A stretch of DNA of 64,000 nucleotides from CBDDBK01 sp965225715 (lineage in GTDB: Bacteria; Bacteroidota; Bacteroidia; Cytophagales; Flammeovirgaceae): assembly GCA_965225715.1 (NCBI GenBank), contig CBDDBK010000002.1, positions 186,001 to 250,000 on the forward strand. Direction: 5' to 3'. Shown here one piece after another: positions 33,870-42,754 of the stretch. The notes under the pieces were generated by a model. It saw only the letters and a list, made by a program, of their open reading frames with translations, was not told where the DNA came from and ran no database searches. The position numbers and the translations under genes were made by a program. Each line of letters starts with the position of its first letter. The first letter of the stretch is position 1.

Positions 33870-36284
33870 ATGAATTACAATCTTCGCTTTTCTTCTCTAA
33901 AGGTTTATTTGTTTTTTTTACTCCTTTTTTCAACTTTCTATCCAACCCAAATTTTTTGCCAACATGTGCTTAAAGGCAAGGTGTTACGCAAAGATGCATA
34001 CAGCCCTCTAACTGGTGCTAATATTTTGGTCAAAGGTACCAATAAAGGCAGTATTGCCGATGTCAACGGTCATTATTACATTTCTTTACCCGATTCAGGT
34101 ACCTATACATTCGTTTATTCCTTTGTAGGTTATCAGTCTCAATCTAAAACCATTCATATAAAAGATCTTGTAGAGGAAAATGTTATTTTATCTTTAGATA
34201 CTCTAAACAGCGAATCCGTTGTTGTTTATGGGAAAAGAATTTATCCCATTACCCAGACAACTATTTCAAAAACGGATTTAAAGAAACAGAATTTTGGGCA
34301 AGATTTACCTTTTTTACTCAATCAAACCCCTTCAATTGTTGTCACTTCTGATGCTGGAGCTGGCATAGGCTATACGGGGGTGAGAATACGTGGCAGCGAT
34401 GCCCAAAGAACAAATGTAACTATCAATGGTATTCCGCTTAATGATTCTGAATCACAAGGTGTTTTCTGGGTTAATCTACCCGATTTTGCCTCTTCTGTGG
34501 ATAACATTACCATTCAAAGAGGTGTAGGTACCTCAGTAAATGGAGCCGGAGCTTTTGGGGCAAGTGTTAATGTCAATACATCTGCCGAAAACCTCGTGCC
34601 GACAGTAGAAAGTAATTTTTCGATCGGTTCGTTCAATACTTTAAAAGGAAATGTCATTTTTAATACAGGAAATTTAAGTGATAAGTTTTCTTTAAATGGA
34701 CGTTTATCCCGAATTTATTCAGATGGTTATATAGACAATGCTTTTACCGATTTAGGTGCTTACTACTTATCTGCACGTTATGAAAGTAAAATCGGAACAT
34801 TTACTGCCAATGCTTTTTCCGGTGAAGAACAAACCTTTCAGGCTTGGAATGGTGTTTTACAAGACTCCGTAGAGGCGGGGAATAGAACGTATAATGAATT
34901 AGCTGGTTATGATAATGAGACTGATAACTATCAACAAGATCATTACCAGCTGCTTTATAATAAAGCCTTAAACCAAAATTGGTTACTTCACATTGCAGGT
35001 CATTATACCAGGGGGAGAGGTTTCTTTGAACAGTTCAGGACAAACGATGATTTAGCAAACTATAATATAAATCCTGTAGATGTCGGGGATACGCTAATTA
35101 ATTCTTCTGATTTAATCAGGAGGCTTTGGTTGGATAATCATTTTTTTGGAGGACTTTTTTCACTTGATTATCAAAGTGATAAAACTATAGACGGCGTAGC
35201 CTTGACGGACTTAACCTTTGGAGGTTCAGCCAATCGATATTTAGGCAAGCATTTTGGGGAGGTAATTTGGTCAAGATTTGCAGGCACCAGCGCTATTCGA
35301 AACCGTTTCGGTGAAAACGATGCCACTAAAAATGACTTTAGCTTATATGCCAAACTCAATCAACATATATTTGGTAATGTTTGGGGTTTATTAGACTTAC
35401 AAGGCAGACATGTTTCGTATAACTTTTTAGGCTTTGATCGTTCTGGTGCTAATGTCGATCAAAACGTAGCTTTATTCTTTTTTAATCCGAAAGCAGGTCT
35501 AAAAATTTATTTTCCTCAAAGTCAATTGTATCTTTTCTATGCTTTTGCCAATCATGAACCAAATAGAAGCGATTATACTGAAAGTTCTCCTGATTCACGC
35601 CCCAAGCCCGAGAAACTACATAATGTAGAAATTGGCTACACAGGCTTAACAGGTGCTTGGCGCTATTCGGTTAATTATTATTTAATGTATTATATCGACC
35701 AGTTAGTTTCGGTTGGAAATGTTAATGATGTCGGTGAATATACTCGAACTAATGTAGACAATAGCTATAGAACGGGTTTAGAGTTGCAAAGCGAATGGAA
35801 AATTGTTGACCCTTTGATATGGACAGCTAATTTGACCCTCAGTTTAAATAAAATTCCAGACTATACAGAACGCATTGATGATTTTGATAATGGAGGTATT
35901 GTACAACGTCAGCATACCCAAACAGATATTGCTTTTTCACCCGCTGTAATTGCTGGAAGTCAAATCAATTTTCTACCAGCTGAAAATTTTGAAATTACTC
36001 TCTTGAGCAAATATGTCGGAAGACAATTTTTGGACAATACAAGCGATGAAAATAGAAGCATTGATCCTTATTTTGTTAATGATTTAAGACTAATTTATAC
36101 GATCACACCTAAAAAATTATTTAAAAATCTTAGATTCAGTTTATTAATTAATAATATTTTTAATAATTTATATGAAACCAATGGCTATACGTTTGGGTTC
36201 ATCGCAGGAGGTGAACAACGTTTTAATTACCTTTATCCTCAGGCAAGCACCAACTTTTTGTTTAGTGCCAATTTGAGGTTTTAA
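33870..36284 (+). CDS. TonB-dependent receptor, probably for thiamin
   Basis: I chose ATG 33870 (MNYNLRFSSLKVYLFFLLLF) over the upstream TTG, because a signal peptide then starts directly. The protein has a carboxypeptidase-regulatory-like domain (LKGKVLRKDAYSPLTGANIL), a plug (about 120-230, with VRIRGSDAQRTNVTINGIPL) and a beta-barrel ending in SANLRF. About 804 aa. The TPP riboswitch upstream strongly suggests uptake of thiamin or a precursor across the outer membrane. No inner-membrane thiamin transporter or kinase follows, so the rest of the pathway is elsewhere. Confidence 0.92.
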   Translation: MNYNLRFSSLKVYLFFLLLFSTFYPTQIFCQHVLKGKVLRKDAYSPLTGANILVKGTNKGSIADVNGHYYISLPDSGTYTFVYSFVGYQSQSKTIHIKDLVEENVILSLDTLNSESVVVYGKRIYPITQTTISKTDLKKQNFGQDLPFLLNQTPSIVVTSDAGAGIGYTGVRIRGSDAQRTNVTINGIPLNDSESQGVFWVNLPDFASSVDNITIQRGVGTSVNGAGAFGASVNVNTSAENLVPTVESNFSIGSFNTLKGNVIFNTGNLSDKFSLNGRLSRIYSDGYIDNAFTDLGAYYLSARYESKIGTFTANAFSGEEQTFQAWNGVLQDSVEAGNRTYNELAGYDNETDNYQQDHYQLLYNKALNQNWLLHIAGHYTRGRGFFEQFRTNDDLANYNINPVDVGDTLINSSDLIRRLWLDNHFFGGLFSLDYQSDKTIDGVALTDLTFGGSANRYLGKHFGEVIWSRFAGTSAIRNRFGENDATKNDFSLYAKLNQHIFGNVWGLLDLQGRHVSYNFLGFDRSGANVDQNVALFFFNPKAGLKIYFPQSQLYLFYAFANHEPNRSDYTESSPDSRPKPEKLHNVEIGYTGLTGAWRYSVNYYLMYYIDQLVSVGNVNDVGEYTRTNVDNSYRTGLELQSEWKIVDPLIWTANLTLSLNKIPDYTERIDDFDNGGIVQRQHTQTDIAFSPAVIAGSQINFLPAENFEITLLSKYVGRQFLDNTSDENRSIDPYFVNDLRLIYTITPKKLFKNLRFSLLINNIFNNLYETNGYTFGFIAGGEQRFNYLYPQASTNFLFSANLRF

Positions 36285-36603
36285 ATTATTTATGGTTCTA
36301 TATGATAATAAGAGTAAAAACCTCAAAAATAAAAATCTGTTATATTGGGTTTAATAAATTGATTTTTAAAATTTTTAATAAAAACTTAAAAATTAGGCTA
36401 CTCTCTAAATCACAATATTTCGGAACTATTTTAAACGATATTTAAGAAATTTTTTTATTATATATTTTTCTGATAATCAATTATTTAATTTATAAAAATT
36501 AAGTAAAATATTTATTTTTTAGCAACTTTAGTAAAATATACACTTGATTAAAATTAATATTTGGATAAAAAAACTCACACTTTAAAAGTTTAATTATTTT
36601 AAT
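36285..36603. other. 319-bp gap, no gene seen
   Basis: AT-rich sequence follows the thiamin receptor, with the near-palindromic motif TGATAATCAA at 36471-36480. No terminator hairpin with a T-run is clear, and no ORF or RNA is visible. Confidence 0.4.
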
Positions 36604-36900
36604 TTGCTGGTTATCAACATATTGAATGGAAAAATAAATAAAATGGAACCTTTGATAAATCAATATTGCGCTATCAAGCGATCAAAATCGTATTCGTATT
36701 ATACAACAAAAATGCATTTACGTTTTTTAATAGCATTTTATTATACAGCTATTATTTTTTATGGATTAACTATGAACATAGAAAAACTAAAATTTACCAA
36801 ACCTAGTTTACCAATTTATTTTTTTATTATTTACCTATCAGGGATTGTTTGCTTGGGCTATATCACAAATATTATCGCTACCAGTATAGGCTCAAGGTAA
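36604..36900 (+). CDS. Possible small membrane protein
   Basis: This 98-aa ORF (TTG start) has two hydrophobic stretches (LRFLIAFYYTAIIFYGL and PIYFFIIYLSGIVCLGYI). No family is recognised. The poor start codon and AT-driven composition make this doubtful, and an internal ATG (36643) would give 85 aa. It lies upstream of the Crp/Fnr gene on the same strand. Confidence 0.25.
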   Translation: MLVINILNGKINKMEPLINQYCAIKRSKSYSYYTTKMHLRFLIAFYYTAIIFYGLTMNIEKLKFTKPSLPIYFFIIYLSGIVCLGYITNIIATSIGSR

Positions 36901-37052
36901 ATATCTATTGTTAAAACTTTATTTGATTGTTTAAATAAATTGATTTGCTTGTATTGAAAATTGGTAATATTTTTTTGTTCTTAGCTTCGTAATAATACAT
37001 TAAAAAATCAAAACTATTTTATTATCAATTTTTTATGATTTGAAATATTTAT

Positions 37053-37757
37053 ATGGAAAAAGATGTACCTTCTTCTTGTATGGCATGCAAAGGTTTTAAA
37101 AATTCAATTTTTCATTATTGTAATTTTCGTGAATTAGAAACTGTTGATAACAACAAATCTTTTCATCAATATAAAGCTGGAGAAATAATTTTTAAAGAGA
37201 AAACATTTCCAACAAGCCTATACTGTATATGTGGAGGAAAAGTAAAAGTATCTAAATATGCTTCCGATGGAAAAGAAGTTATTCTTAGAATTGCTAAAGA
37301 ATCTGGATTACTAGGCTATAGTTCCTTGCTTACAGGGTTTCAATATTCTGTTTCTGCTTTAGCATTAGAAGATAGTACAATTTGTTTAATTCCCAAAAAA
37401 CAGATATTTAATATATTGGATAATAATAAAGTTTTTTCAGAAAAATATCATAAAATGTTATCTTCTAGCTTGTCGGATATGTTTAAAAAAATTGGAGATA
37501 TTGCCTATAAACCAGTACTTGGTCGTATAGCAGAAGCCTTGTTATTACTATCTCAAATATATACAAATATCAATAATCCAACAGGAATTATACGTATCAA
37601 GCGGGAAGATTTAGCCAGCTTTACAGGGACAGTTAGAGAAACAGCTATAAGAACGCTTAGAATATTCAAAGAAGAAAATATTATCAAAATCTTTAATACT
37701 GAAATTACTATCCTGAATAAAAAGAAATTAGCTTCTATCAGTAAATTATATGATTAG
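37053..37757 (+). CDS. Crp/Fnr-family transcriptional regulator
   Basis: This 234-aa protein has an N-terminal CMACKG (Cys 9, 12) and C26 near the start, suggesting a redox or iron-sulfur role as in Fnr. A cyclic-nucleotide-type beta-barrel follows (FHQYKAGEIIFKEKTFPTSL; GYSSLLTGFQYSVSALALED), with a C-terminal winged helix (IRIKREDLASFTGTVRETAI, about 180-199). The Fnr-type recognition helix ExxxR is present (TVRETAIRTL). It probably responds to oxygen or nitrosative stress, which is inference. It is monocistronic. Confidence 0.88.
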   Translation: MEKDVPSSCMACKGFKNSIFHYCNFRELETVDNNKSFHQYKAGEIIFKEKTFPTSLYCICGGKVKVSKYASDGKEVILRIAKESGLLGYSSLLTGFQYSVSALALEDSTICLIPKKQIFNILDNNKVFSEKYHKMLSSSLSDMFKKIGDIAYKPVLGRIAEALLLLSQIYTNINNPTGIIRIKREDLASFTGTVRETAIRTLRIFKEENIIKIFNTEITILNKKKLASISKLYD

Positions 37758-37776
37758 GCTTGTTTAATAAATTATT

Positions 37777-38241
37777 CTAAAAGCGTAATAGTGATCTTTT
37801 AAACATAGTTTTTAATTCGAGTAAAGCTGTATTTTCCAATTGATGCATACGGGTTTTTTGCAAAGGATGCTTATCTTTAAAACCAATCAAATGCAGAACC
37901 CCATGAATGATAGTACGGTGAAGTTCTTCGTGAAAAGGACGTCTAAAAATAGAACTGTTTGCCCAAACTCTATCTATACTGATAAAAATATCACCCCCAA
38001 CAAGATGGACATTTTCATGAGCTGTAAAAGTAATAACATCGGTAAAAGTATCATGACCAAGATAATTTTGGTTCATGCTTAACAAGTAGTTATCGGAGCA
38101 AAAAATAATATTTAAACCTGAAAGTATTTGGTGATGCTGAATAATTATTTTTTTGATCCACAATTCAAGTCGTTTTGTATTACCGATGTTATGGTTAGTG
38201 TCTTTTTTAAAGAAGTAAATTTTGGAGTCCTTACTTGACAT
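37777..38241 (-). CDS. ybeY: Endoribonuclease YbeY, rRNA maturation
   Basis: This 154-aa protein has the metal-binding motif in HRTIIHGVLHLIGFKDKH (about 107-124), in the Bacteroidota form of HGxLHLxGYxDK, and the upstream QNYLGHDTFTDVITF segment (about 55-69). YbeY trims 16S rRNA 3' ends and supports ribosome quality control. It lies 12 bp downstream of the MltD-like transglycosylase gene on the same strand and is probably co-transcribed with it. Length is typical. Confidence 0.93.
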   Translation of the reverse strand: MSSKDSKIYFFKKDTNHNIGNTKRLELWIKKIIIQHHQILSGLNIIFCSDNYLLSMNQNYLGHDTFTDVITFTAHENVHLVGGDIFISIDRVWANSSIFRRPFHEELHRTIIHGVLHLIGFKDKHPLQKTRMHQLENTALLELKTMFKRSLLRF

Positions 38242-38253
38242 CCATATAATCTT

Positions 38254-39705
38254 TTAAGGAATAATAATCTTTTGTCCGATTTTTAATTTATTGCTAATAA
38301 GCCCATTGGTATACTTAATTTTAGAAACAGAAGTTTGATATTTTTTAGCAATTAGCCATAAACTATCTCCATATTGGGTTGTATAAACTTTTTGACCTTT
38401 TAAATTAACAGTAGGCGTTTTTTTGCGAGAAGTAATTGTCCTTACTTTACCCTTAGAAGCTAAATACAAGCGTTGGCGAGGGTATATGCGGTGGCTCCTT
38501 AAATTATTCCAAGAATAAATTTGAGAAACCTTGACACCATATTTCCGAGCGATACCGCCTAAGGTTTCTCCTCTACGTACAATATGATAAGAATTATTGC
38601 CGGATTTAGCTATATAAGGCGTTTTGCTGCTCGTCCTTTTAACTTTTTCTAAAATAGATTTTTCATGTCGCTTGAAAAAACTATAACGCTTACTCGGAAT
38701 TTGAATCTCATAATTTTTATAGCCAATAGGTAAAAATTTATGCCTTAGTTCTGGATTAAGTTGATATAAATCATCCGCACAAATATTAATTTCTTTTGCC
38801 ATTTTTTTCAAATCTACACTTTGACTAACTGTAATAGATTTTGAAGGAATATTGTATTCCAATTTGTTTGGAATAAGGTTGTATTCTGAAGCATGTTTCA
38901 TAGCGTATATGACAGCTACAAATTGAGGAATATAATTTCTTGTTTCTCTGGGTAAGAAGTTATAAATATCCCAAAATTTATTTTTCCCAGAACGTCTCAT
39001 TGCTTTTCTAACATTGCCCGGTCCACAATTATAAGCCGCAATTGCCAACTCCCAGTCATGAAACATACCATAAAGTTGTTTTAAATAAATACAAGCTGCT
39101 TCAGTTGCTTTTTCTGGGCTCATACGTTCATCAACATAATAACCGACTTTGAGGTTACATAGTCTTGCAGTTGCTGGCATAAACTGCCATAAACCTAAAG
39201 CACCTCGCCTTGAGAGAGCTTTTAATTTTAAACTTGACTCTATGACAGTCAAGTATTTAATTTCATCAGGTAAACCGTGCTCTTTTAGCTTTTTTTCAAA
39301 AATAGGAAAATAGACATTCTTCCGGTTTAATATTTTAAGAAAATAAGTTCTCGCTCGGACCGTGAAATAATCTATATAGTCTCTCACTCTAGCGTTATAA
39401 GTAAACGGCACCTCTTTTTCAATACACTTTAATTGATCTTTAATTAAATCTTCAGGCAAACTAGGAATAAAAAGAGTAGAATGATGAGGTGTTTTTTTAG
39501 TAACCACTAAATTAGTCGTATCAAAAAAAACATGATCACTTGAATGCAATATTTCAGTCAAGCTGTTTTGGTTTCCAAAAAAAGACAATGAATCTTCTTT
39601 TAGTGTCTTATTTGCTAAAATATTATGAGAGAAAAGAATAAAAGAAAAAGATAGGAGATAGATGGATACTTTCATCAAAAAATTAGATAACTTTATTAAA
39701 TACAA
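38254..39705 (-). CDS. Membrane-bound lytic murein transglycosylase D-like protein
   Basis: This 483-aa envelope protein has a signal peptide (YLLSFSFILFSHNILA), an SLT domain (about 115-245) and LysM repeats. The SLT domain has the catalytic Glu in DEIKYLTVIESSLKLKALSR and GALGLWQFMPATARL, then IAAYNCGPGNVRKAMRRSG. The LysM repeats are at about 375-420 (YHIVRRGETLGGIARKYGV) and 437-481 (YTTQYGDSLWLIAKKY). It cleaves peptidoglycan glycan strands. It is followed by ybeY. Confidence 0.92.
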   Translation of the reverse strand: MYLIKLSNFLMKVSIYLLSFSFILFSHNILANKTLKEDSLSFFGNQNSLTEILHSSDHVFFDTTNLVVTKKTPHHSTLFIPSLPEDLIKDQLKCIEKEVPFTYNARVRDYIDYFTVRARTYFLKILNRKNVYFPIFEKKLKEHGLPDEIKYLTVIESSLKLKALSRRGALGLWQFMPATARLCNLKVGYYVDERMSPEKATEAACIYLKQLYGMFHDWELAIAAYNCGPGNVRKAMRRSGKNKFWDIYNFLPRETRNYIPQFVAVIYAMKHASEYNLIPNKLEYNIPSKSITVSQSVDLKKMAKEINICADDLYQLNPELRHKFLPIGYKNYEIQIPSKRYSFFKRHEKSILEKVKRTSSKTPYIAKSGNNSYHIVRRGETLGGIARKYGVKVSQIYSWNNLRSHRIYPRQRLYLASKGKVRTITSRKKTPTVNLKGQKVYTTQYGDSLWLIAKKYQTSVSKIKYTNGLISNKLKIGQKIIIP

Positions 39706-40003
39706 TAAGATAGGAACCTTATTTTTTATAATAATTCTATTTTATATAAAAAAATGAAATAAATAAAACCACATTAAAATATATATTTTTTTAAGTAATT
39801 TTAGTAAATTAAATGGCAAACATACATATTACATGTAGTTTTCAAAAATAATAGCTTTAAAAGTTTGATAATAAAACTATCTATTTCTATATTTACAAGT
39901 ACAATTTCGGTGTTTATTTGATTCAAAACTATTTTTATTGAATAAAAACAATTCAATTATTTTTACTTATTAAGATATTTAAAATCAAATTACTAAAGGT
40001 ATT
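39706..40003. other. 298-bp divergent gap, nothing recognised
   Basis: AT-rich divergent promoter region between the transglycosylase and the SPOR-like gene. I see no repeat, RNA or hairpin of note. Confidence 0.4.
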
Positions 40004-40621
40004 ATGCAAACAAAATTTTTTTTAATCATCTGTTTATCTTTCGTATTTATTTCCACTTCTTATGGACAAAAAAAATTATCTAAAAAAGATAATAAGAAAT
40101 GGAAAAAAAAGCTAAAAGCGACAACACCAGCTCAATTTAAAACACTTTATGAAGGTTATAATACTTTAACCAGAGAAAATAATGCTATAAAAAAACAAGT
40201 ATCTACTTTAGAAGCTCAAAGTGAGTCTGGTTCTCAAGAATTATCTGGAAAAGATTCCAAAATAGAGCAGTTAGAGACTAAGCTCACTAAAGCTAAAGAA
40301 ATTATTGAAGAACTAAAAGACAAATCTGGCAGTAGCAGCGGTAATGGAGAAGATTATACTAAAGGTATTGTATACAAAGTCCAAATTGGTGCTTTTAGAG
40401 ACCCAAAGTTAGCAGAATTCACTGCCACGGGCAATTGGTGGGAAGAAGAAGCCGACGGATTGAAAAAATATACCATTGGTTATTTTAGAGATTATACTGA
40501 GGCAGATTTATTTAAACAATATATCATAACTATGGGTGTTTCAGATGCTTGGGTAGTAGCTTATGAAGATAATGTCAGACGAGATATTAAAGAAATTTTA
40601 TCTTCGCAAGGCGATAGATAA
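40004..40621 (+). CDS. SPOR-like envelope protein with coiled coil
   Basis: This 205-aa protein has a signal peptide (FFLIICLSFVFISTSYGQ) and a lysine-rich segment. A coiled coil (about 45-105, ENNAIKKQVSTLEAQ) and a Gly/Ser linker follow. The C-terminal SPOR-like fold has YKVQIGAFRDPKLAEFTA, about 125-142, then YTIGYFRDYTEADLFKQYI. Cytophagales proteins of this layout are often annotated as ezrin/radixin/moesin family. SPOR domains bind denuded peptidoglycan, so a cell-envelope or division role is likely. Unlinked to neighbours by operon structure. Confidence 0.78.
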   Translation: MQTKFFLIICLSFVFISTSYGQKKLSKKDNKKWKKKLKATTPAQFKTLYEGYNTLTRENNAIKKQVSTLEAQSESGSQELSGKDSKIEQLETKLTKAKEIIEELKDKSGSSSGNGEDYTKGIVYKVQIGAFRDPKLAEFTATGNWWEEEADGLKKYTIGYFRDYTEADLFKQYIITMGVSDAWVVAYEDNVRRDIKEILSSQGDR

Positions 40622-40986
40622 ACAGTTTATCGAAACTTTCCAAAGTTTTTAGAACGTATTTAGTTTTTTTTAAATTTATTGATATCCCATTACTAAAATT
40701 TTAATTATCTTATTATCAGCTACTTATTATATTTTACTGTATAAAAAAAACCAAAAAATACAATTAAATAATTGGTTATTAGTTTTTTATATAATAAAAA
40801 CTAAACACGTTCTAATCTTTTTTTTAGCCAAGATACGTTTAAATTATTCATAGCCTCAAATATTTTCTAATTATTTTATTATCAACAGACTAAATAACTT
40901 ATTAAAAAATTTATTAAATTATTGAAAATATAAAACTTTTTTATTATTAGATTCTATATTTAAATACAACAAGCTTTTCAAATTCT
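40622..40986. other. 365-bp gap, nothing recognised
   Basis: Very AT-rich sequence with stretches such as TAATTATCTTATTATCA, which recur in other gaps. No ORF, RNA or clear terminator. Confidence 0.4.
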
Positions 40987-42090
40987 ATGATTATTGGTAT
41001 TCCTAAAGAAATTAAACAACATGAGTATCGGGTTGGTATGACACCTGCTGGAGTTAAGGCTTTGATAACTCGAGGACATAATGTATTTATTCAGACAAAT
41101 GCTGGAGAAGGTAGTGGTTTTCATGATTTTATGTATCAAGAGGCAGGGGCTTGTATTTTACCGACTAACCGAGATGTTTATCAAAAATCGGATATGATAA
41201 TCAAAGTAAAAGAGCCAATAGAATCTGAATATAATCTTGTTAAAGCCGGACAAATTATTTATACTTATTTTCATTTTGCAGCTTCAGAAACCTTAACTTT
41301 AGCAATGCTTAAAAGTAATGCAATTTGTATTGCTTATGAAACAGTTACTTTAGACAACGGAACTTTACCTTTATTGGTACCTATGTCTGAAGTTGCTGGA
41401 CGTATGTCCATTCAAGAAGGGGCTAAATATTTAGAAAAAACTTATAAAGGACGAGGTGTTTTATTGGGCGGGGTACCCGGTGTAGCTCCTGCAAAAGTTG
41501 TAATTTTAGGTGCTGGTATTGTAGGAACACAAGCAGCAAAAATGGCGGCAGGACTTGGGGCTGATGTCAGTATTCTAGATATTAATTTGGAACGTCTACG
41601 GTATCTATCCGATATCATGCCTGCCAATGTTACCTCTCTTTATTCCAATGAATATACAGTTCGAGAATTAATAAAAACAGCGGATCTTATTATTGGGAGT
41701 GTTTTAGTAGCTGGTCATAAAGCACCAAAACTTATTACTCGAGATATGCTCAAAACAATGCAGCCCGGTACTGTACTCATTGATGTTGCAGTAGACCAAG
41801 GTGGGTGCATAGAAACTTGTCAACCTACTACTCATGACAATCCTACCTTCATCATAGATAATGTTGTTCATTATTGCGTGGCTAACATGCCAGGTTCAGT
41901 ACCTCATACTTCTACTTTAGCTCTTACTAATGCAACTCTCCATTATGCTATAGAATTAGCTGACAAAGACTGGGAGCAAGCATGTCGAAATAATTTACCT
42001 CTTAAAAAAGGTTTAAATATTATTAAAGGCAAAGTCGTACACGAAGGCGTTGCTGAGGCATTTGGTTTAAAATTTGAAACTTGGCAATAA
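40987..42090 (+). CDS. ald: Alanine dehydrogenase
   Basis: This 367-aa enzyme interconverts L-alanine and pyruvate plus ammonia with NAD. It has an N-terminal catalytic signature (GIPKEIKQHEYRVGMTPAGV), the catalytic Lys in DMIIKVKEPI (about 75) and His in YFHFAAS (about 96). The NAD-binding GGVPGVAPAKVVILGAGIVG (about 160-179) and C-terminal VANMPGSVPHTSTLALTNAT also match. Length matches the family (about 370). It stands alone. Confidence 0.96.
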   Translation: MIIGIPKEIKQHEYRVGMTPAGVKALITRGHNVFIQTNAGEGSGFHDFMYQEAGACILPTNRDVYQKSDMIIKVKEPIESEYNLVKAGQIIYTYFHFAASETLTLAMLKSNAICIAYETVTLDNGTLPLLVPMSEVAGRMSIQEGAKYLEKTYKGRGVLLGGVPGVAPAKVVILGAGIVGTQAAKMAAGLGADVSILDINLERLRYLSDIMPANVTSLYSNEYTVRELIKTADLIIGSVLVAGHKAPKLITRDMLKTMQPGTVLIDVAVDQGGCIETCQPTTHDNPTFIIDNVVHYCVANMPGSVPHTSTLALTNATLHYAIELADKDWEQACRNNLPLKKGLNIIKGKVVHEGVAEAFGLKFETWQ

Positions 42091-42157
42091 TGTATCAATG
42101 CTTATCTTAGAAAGATTCATTTGCAATAATTTTGCTATAATTGGCTCTCTAACACTT

Positions 42158-42397
42158 TTAACTGTTTATTTTTTTATCTCTTTTTATTTTCTTTTCTAAA
42201 GACTTTATTCTTTTTTCTATAAAAAAAAGATAAACAAATAAGCTCACTAAAATAAGTAAAAGAACAGCAACGACAACATAAATTTTACCATCAGCCCGAA
42301 ATTTATCTGCCATTTCTACAGTGTGGTCATTTTGAGAAAACGCACTGAAAACTACTAATAGAGTCATCGAAATAAAACTTGTTATTTTTATTTTCAT
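42158..42397 (-). CDS. CcmD-family protein
   Basis: This 79-aa protein has a signal-like N-terminus (ISMTLLVVFSAFSQ), a second hydrophobic helix (IYVVVAVLLLILVSLFVYLF) and a basic tail (RIKSLEKKIKRDKK). The MADKFRADGKIYVVVAVLL block is the hallmark of the Bacteroidota CcmD family, a small partner of the CcmABC haem exporter in cytochrome c maturation. The other ccm genes are not in the window, so it is separated from its usual neighbours. Confidence 0.72.
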   Translation of the reverse strand: MKIKITSFISMTLLVVFSAFSQNDHTVEMADKFRADGKIYVVVAVLLLILVSLFVYLFFIEKRIKSLEKKIKRDKKINS

Positions 42398-42753
42398 CCC
42401 ATAAAAATAAAGATTAATTTTATTAAAGCGTTAAGTTTTCTGATATTCTTCTTAAAAACAAAAATAGAAATATAATATAAAACTTTCTTCTAAACTTTCG
42501 GCATGAGCTAATAAAGTTGTTTAAAATTGGATATGCTATGTCCGAACTTAGAATCAGCTATTGGTTAAAAAACCATATTTTATAACTATTTTATAATTAA
42601 GTAATTAATTTTTTTTGCAAAAAAAAATTATAGAACACTGATAATCAAATTTTTATTTCATAGAATGGTGTAAAGATCTCAAAAAGGTTATTGAGTGGTT
42701 TTTTGACAGCTTAACCAGAGGTGAAACCTTATCTCTAATACACTGTCAAAAAT
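42398..42753. other. 356-bp gap with element remnants
   Basis: The segment of about 42570-42690 is related to the foreign middle of the decayed IS1 copy at 23570-23665. Both share TTTATAACTATTTTATAA, ACTGATAATCAAATTTTTA and GAATGGTGxAAAGxTCT. A hairpin-forming repeat at 42699-42754 closes the gap. No ORF remains. Confidence 0.5.
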
Positions 42754-42754
42754 T
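42699..42754. repeat. Hairpin-forming repeat at the DUF2851 gene stop (copy 2)
   Basis: The outer arms TTTTTGACAG and CTGTCAAAAA pair perfectly, and an inner AGAGGTGAAACCTTATCTCT segment can also fold. It is related to copy 1 at 9259-9316. Being symmetrical with T/A tracts, it could terminate the DUF2851 transcript arriving from the right. Confidence 0.6.
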
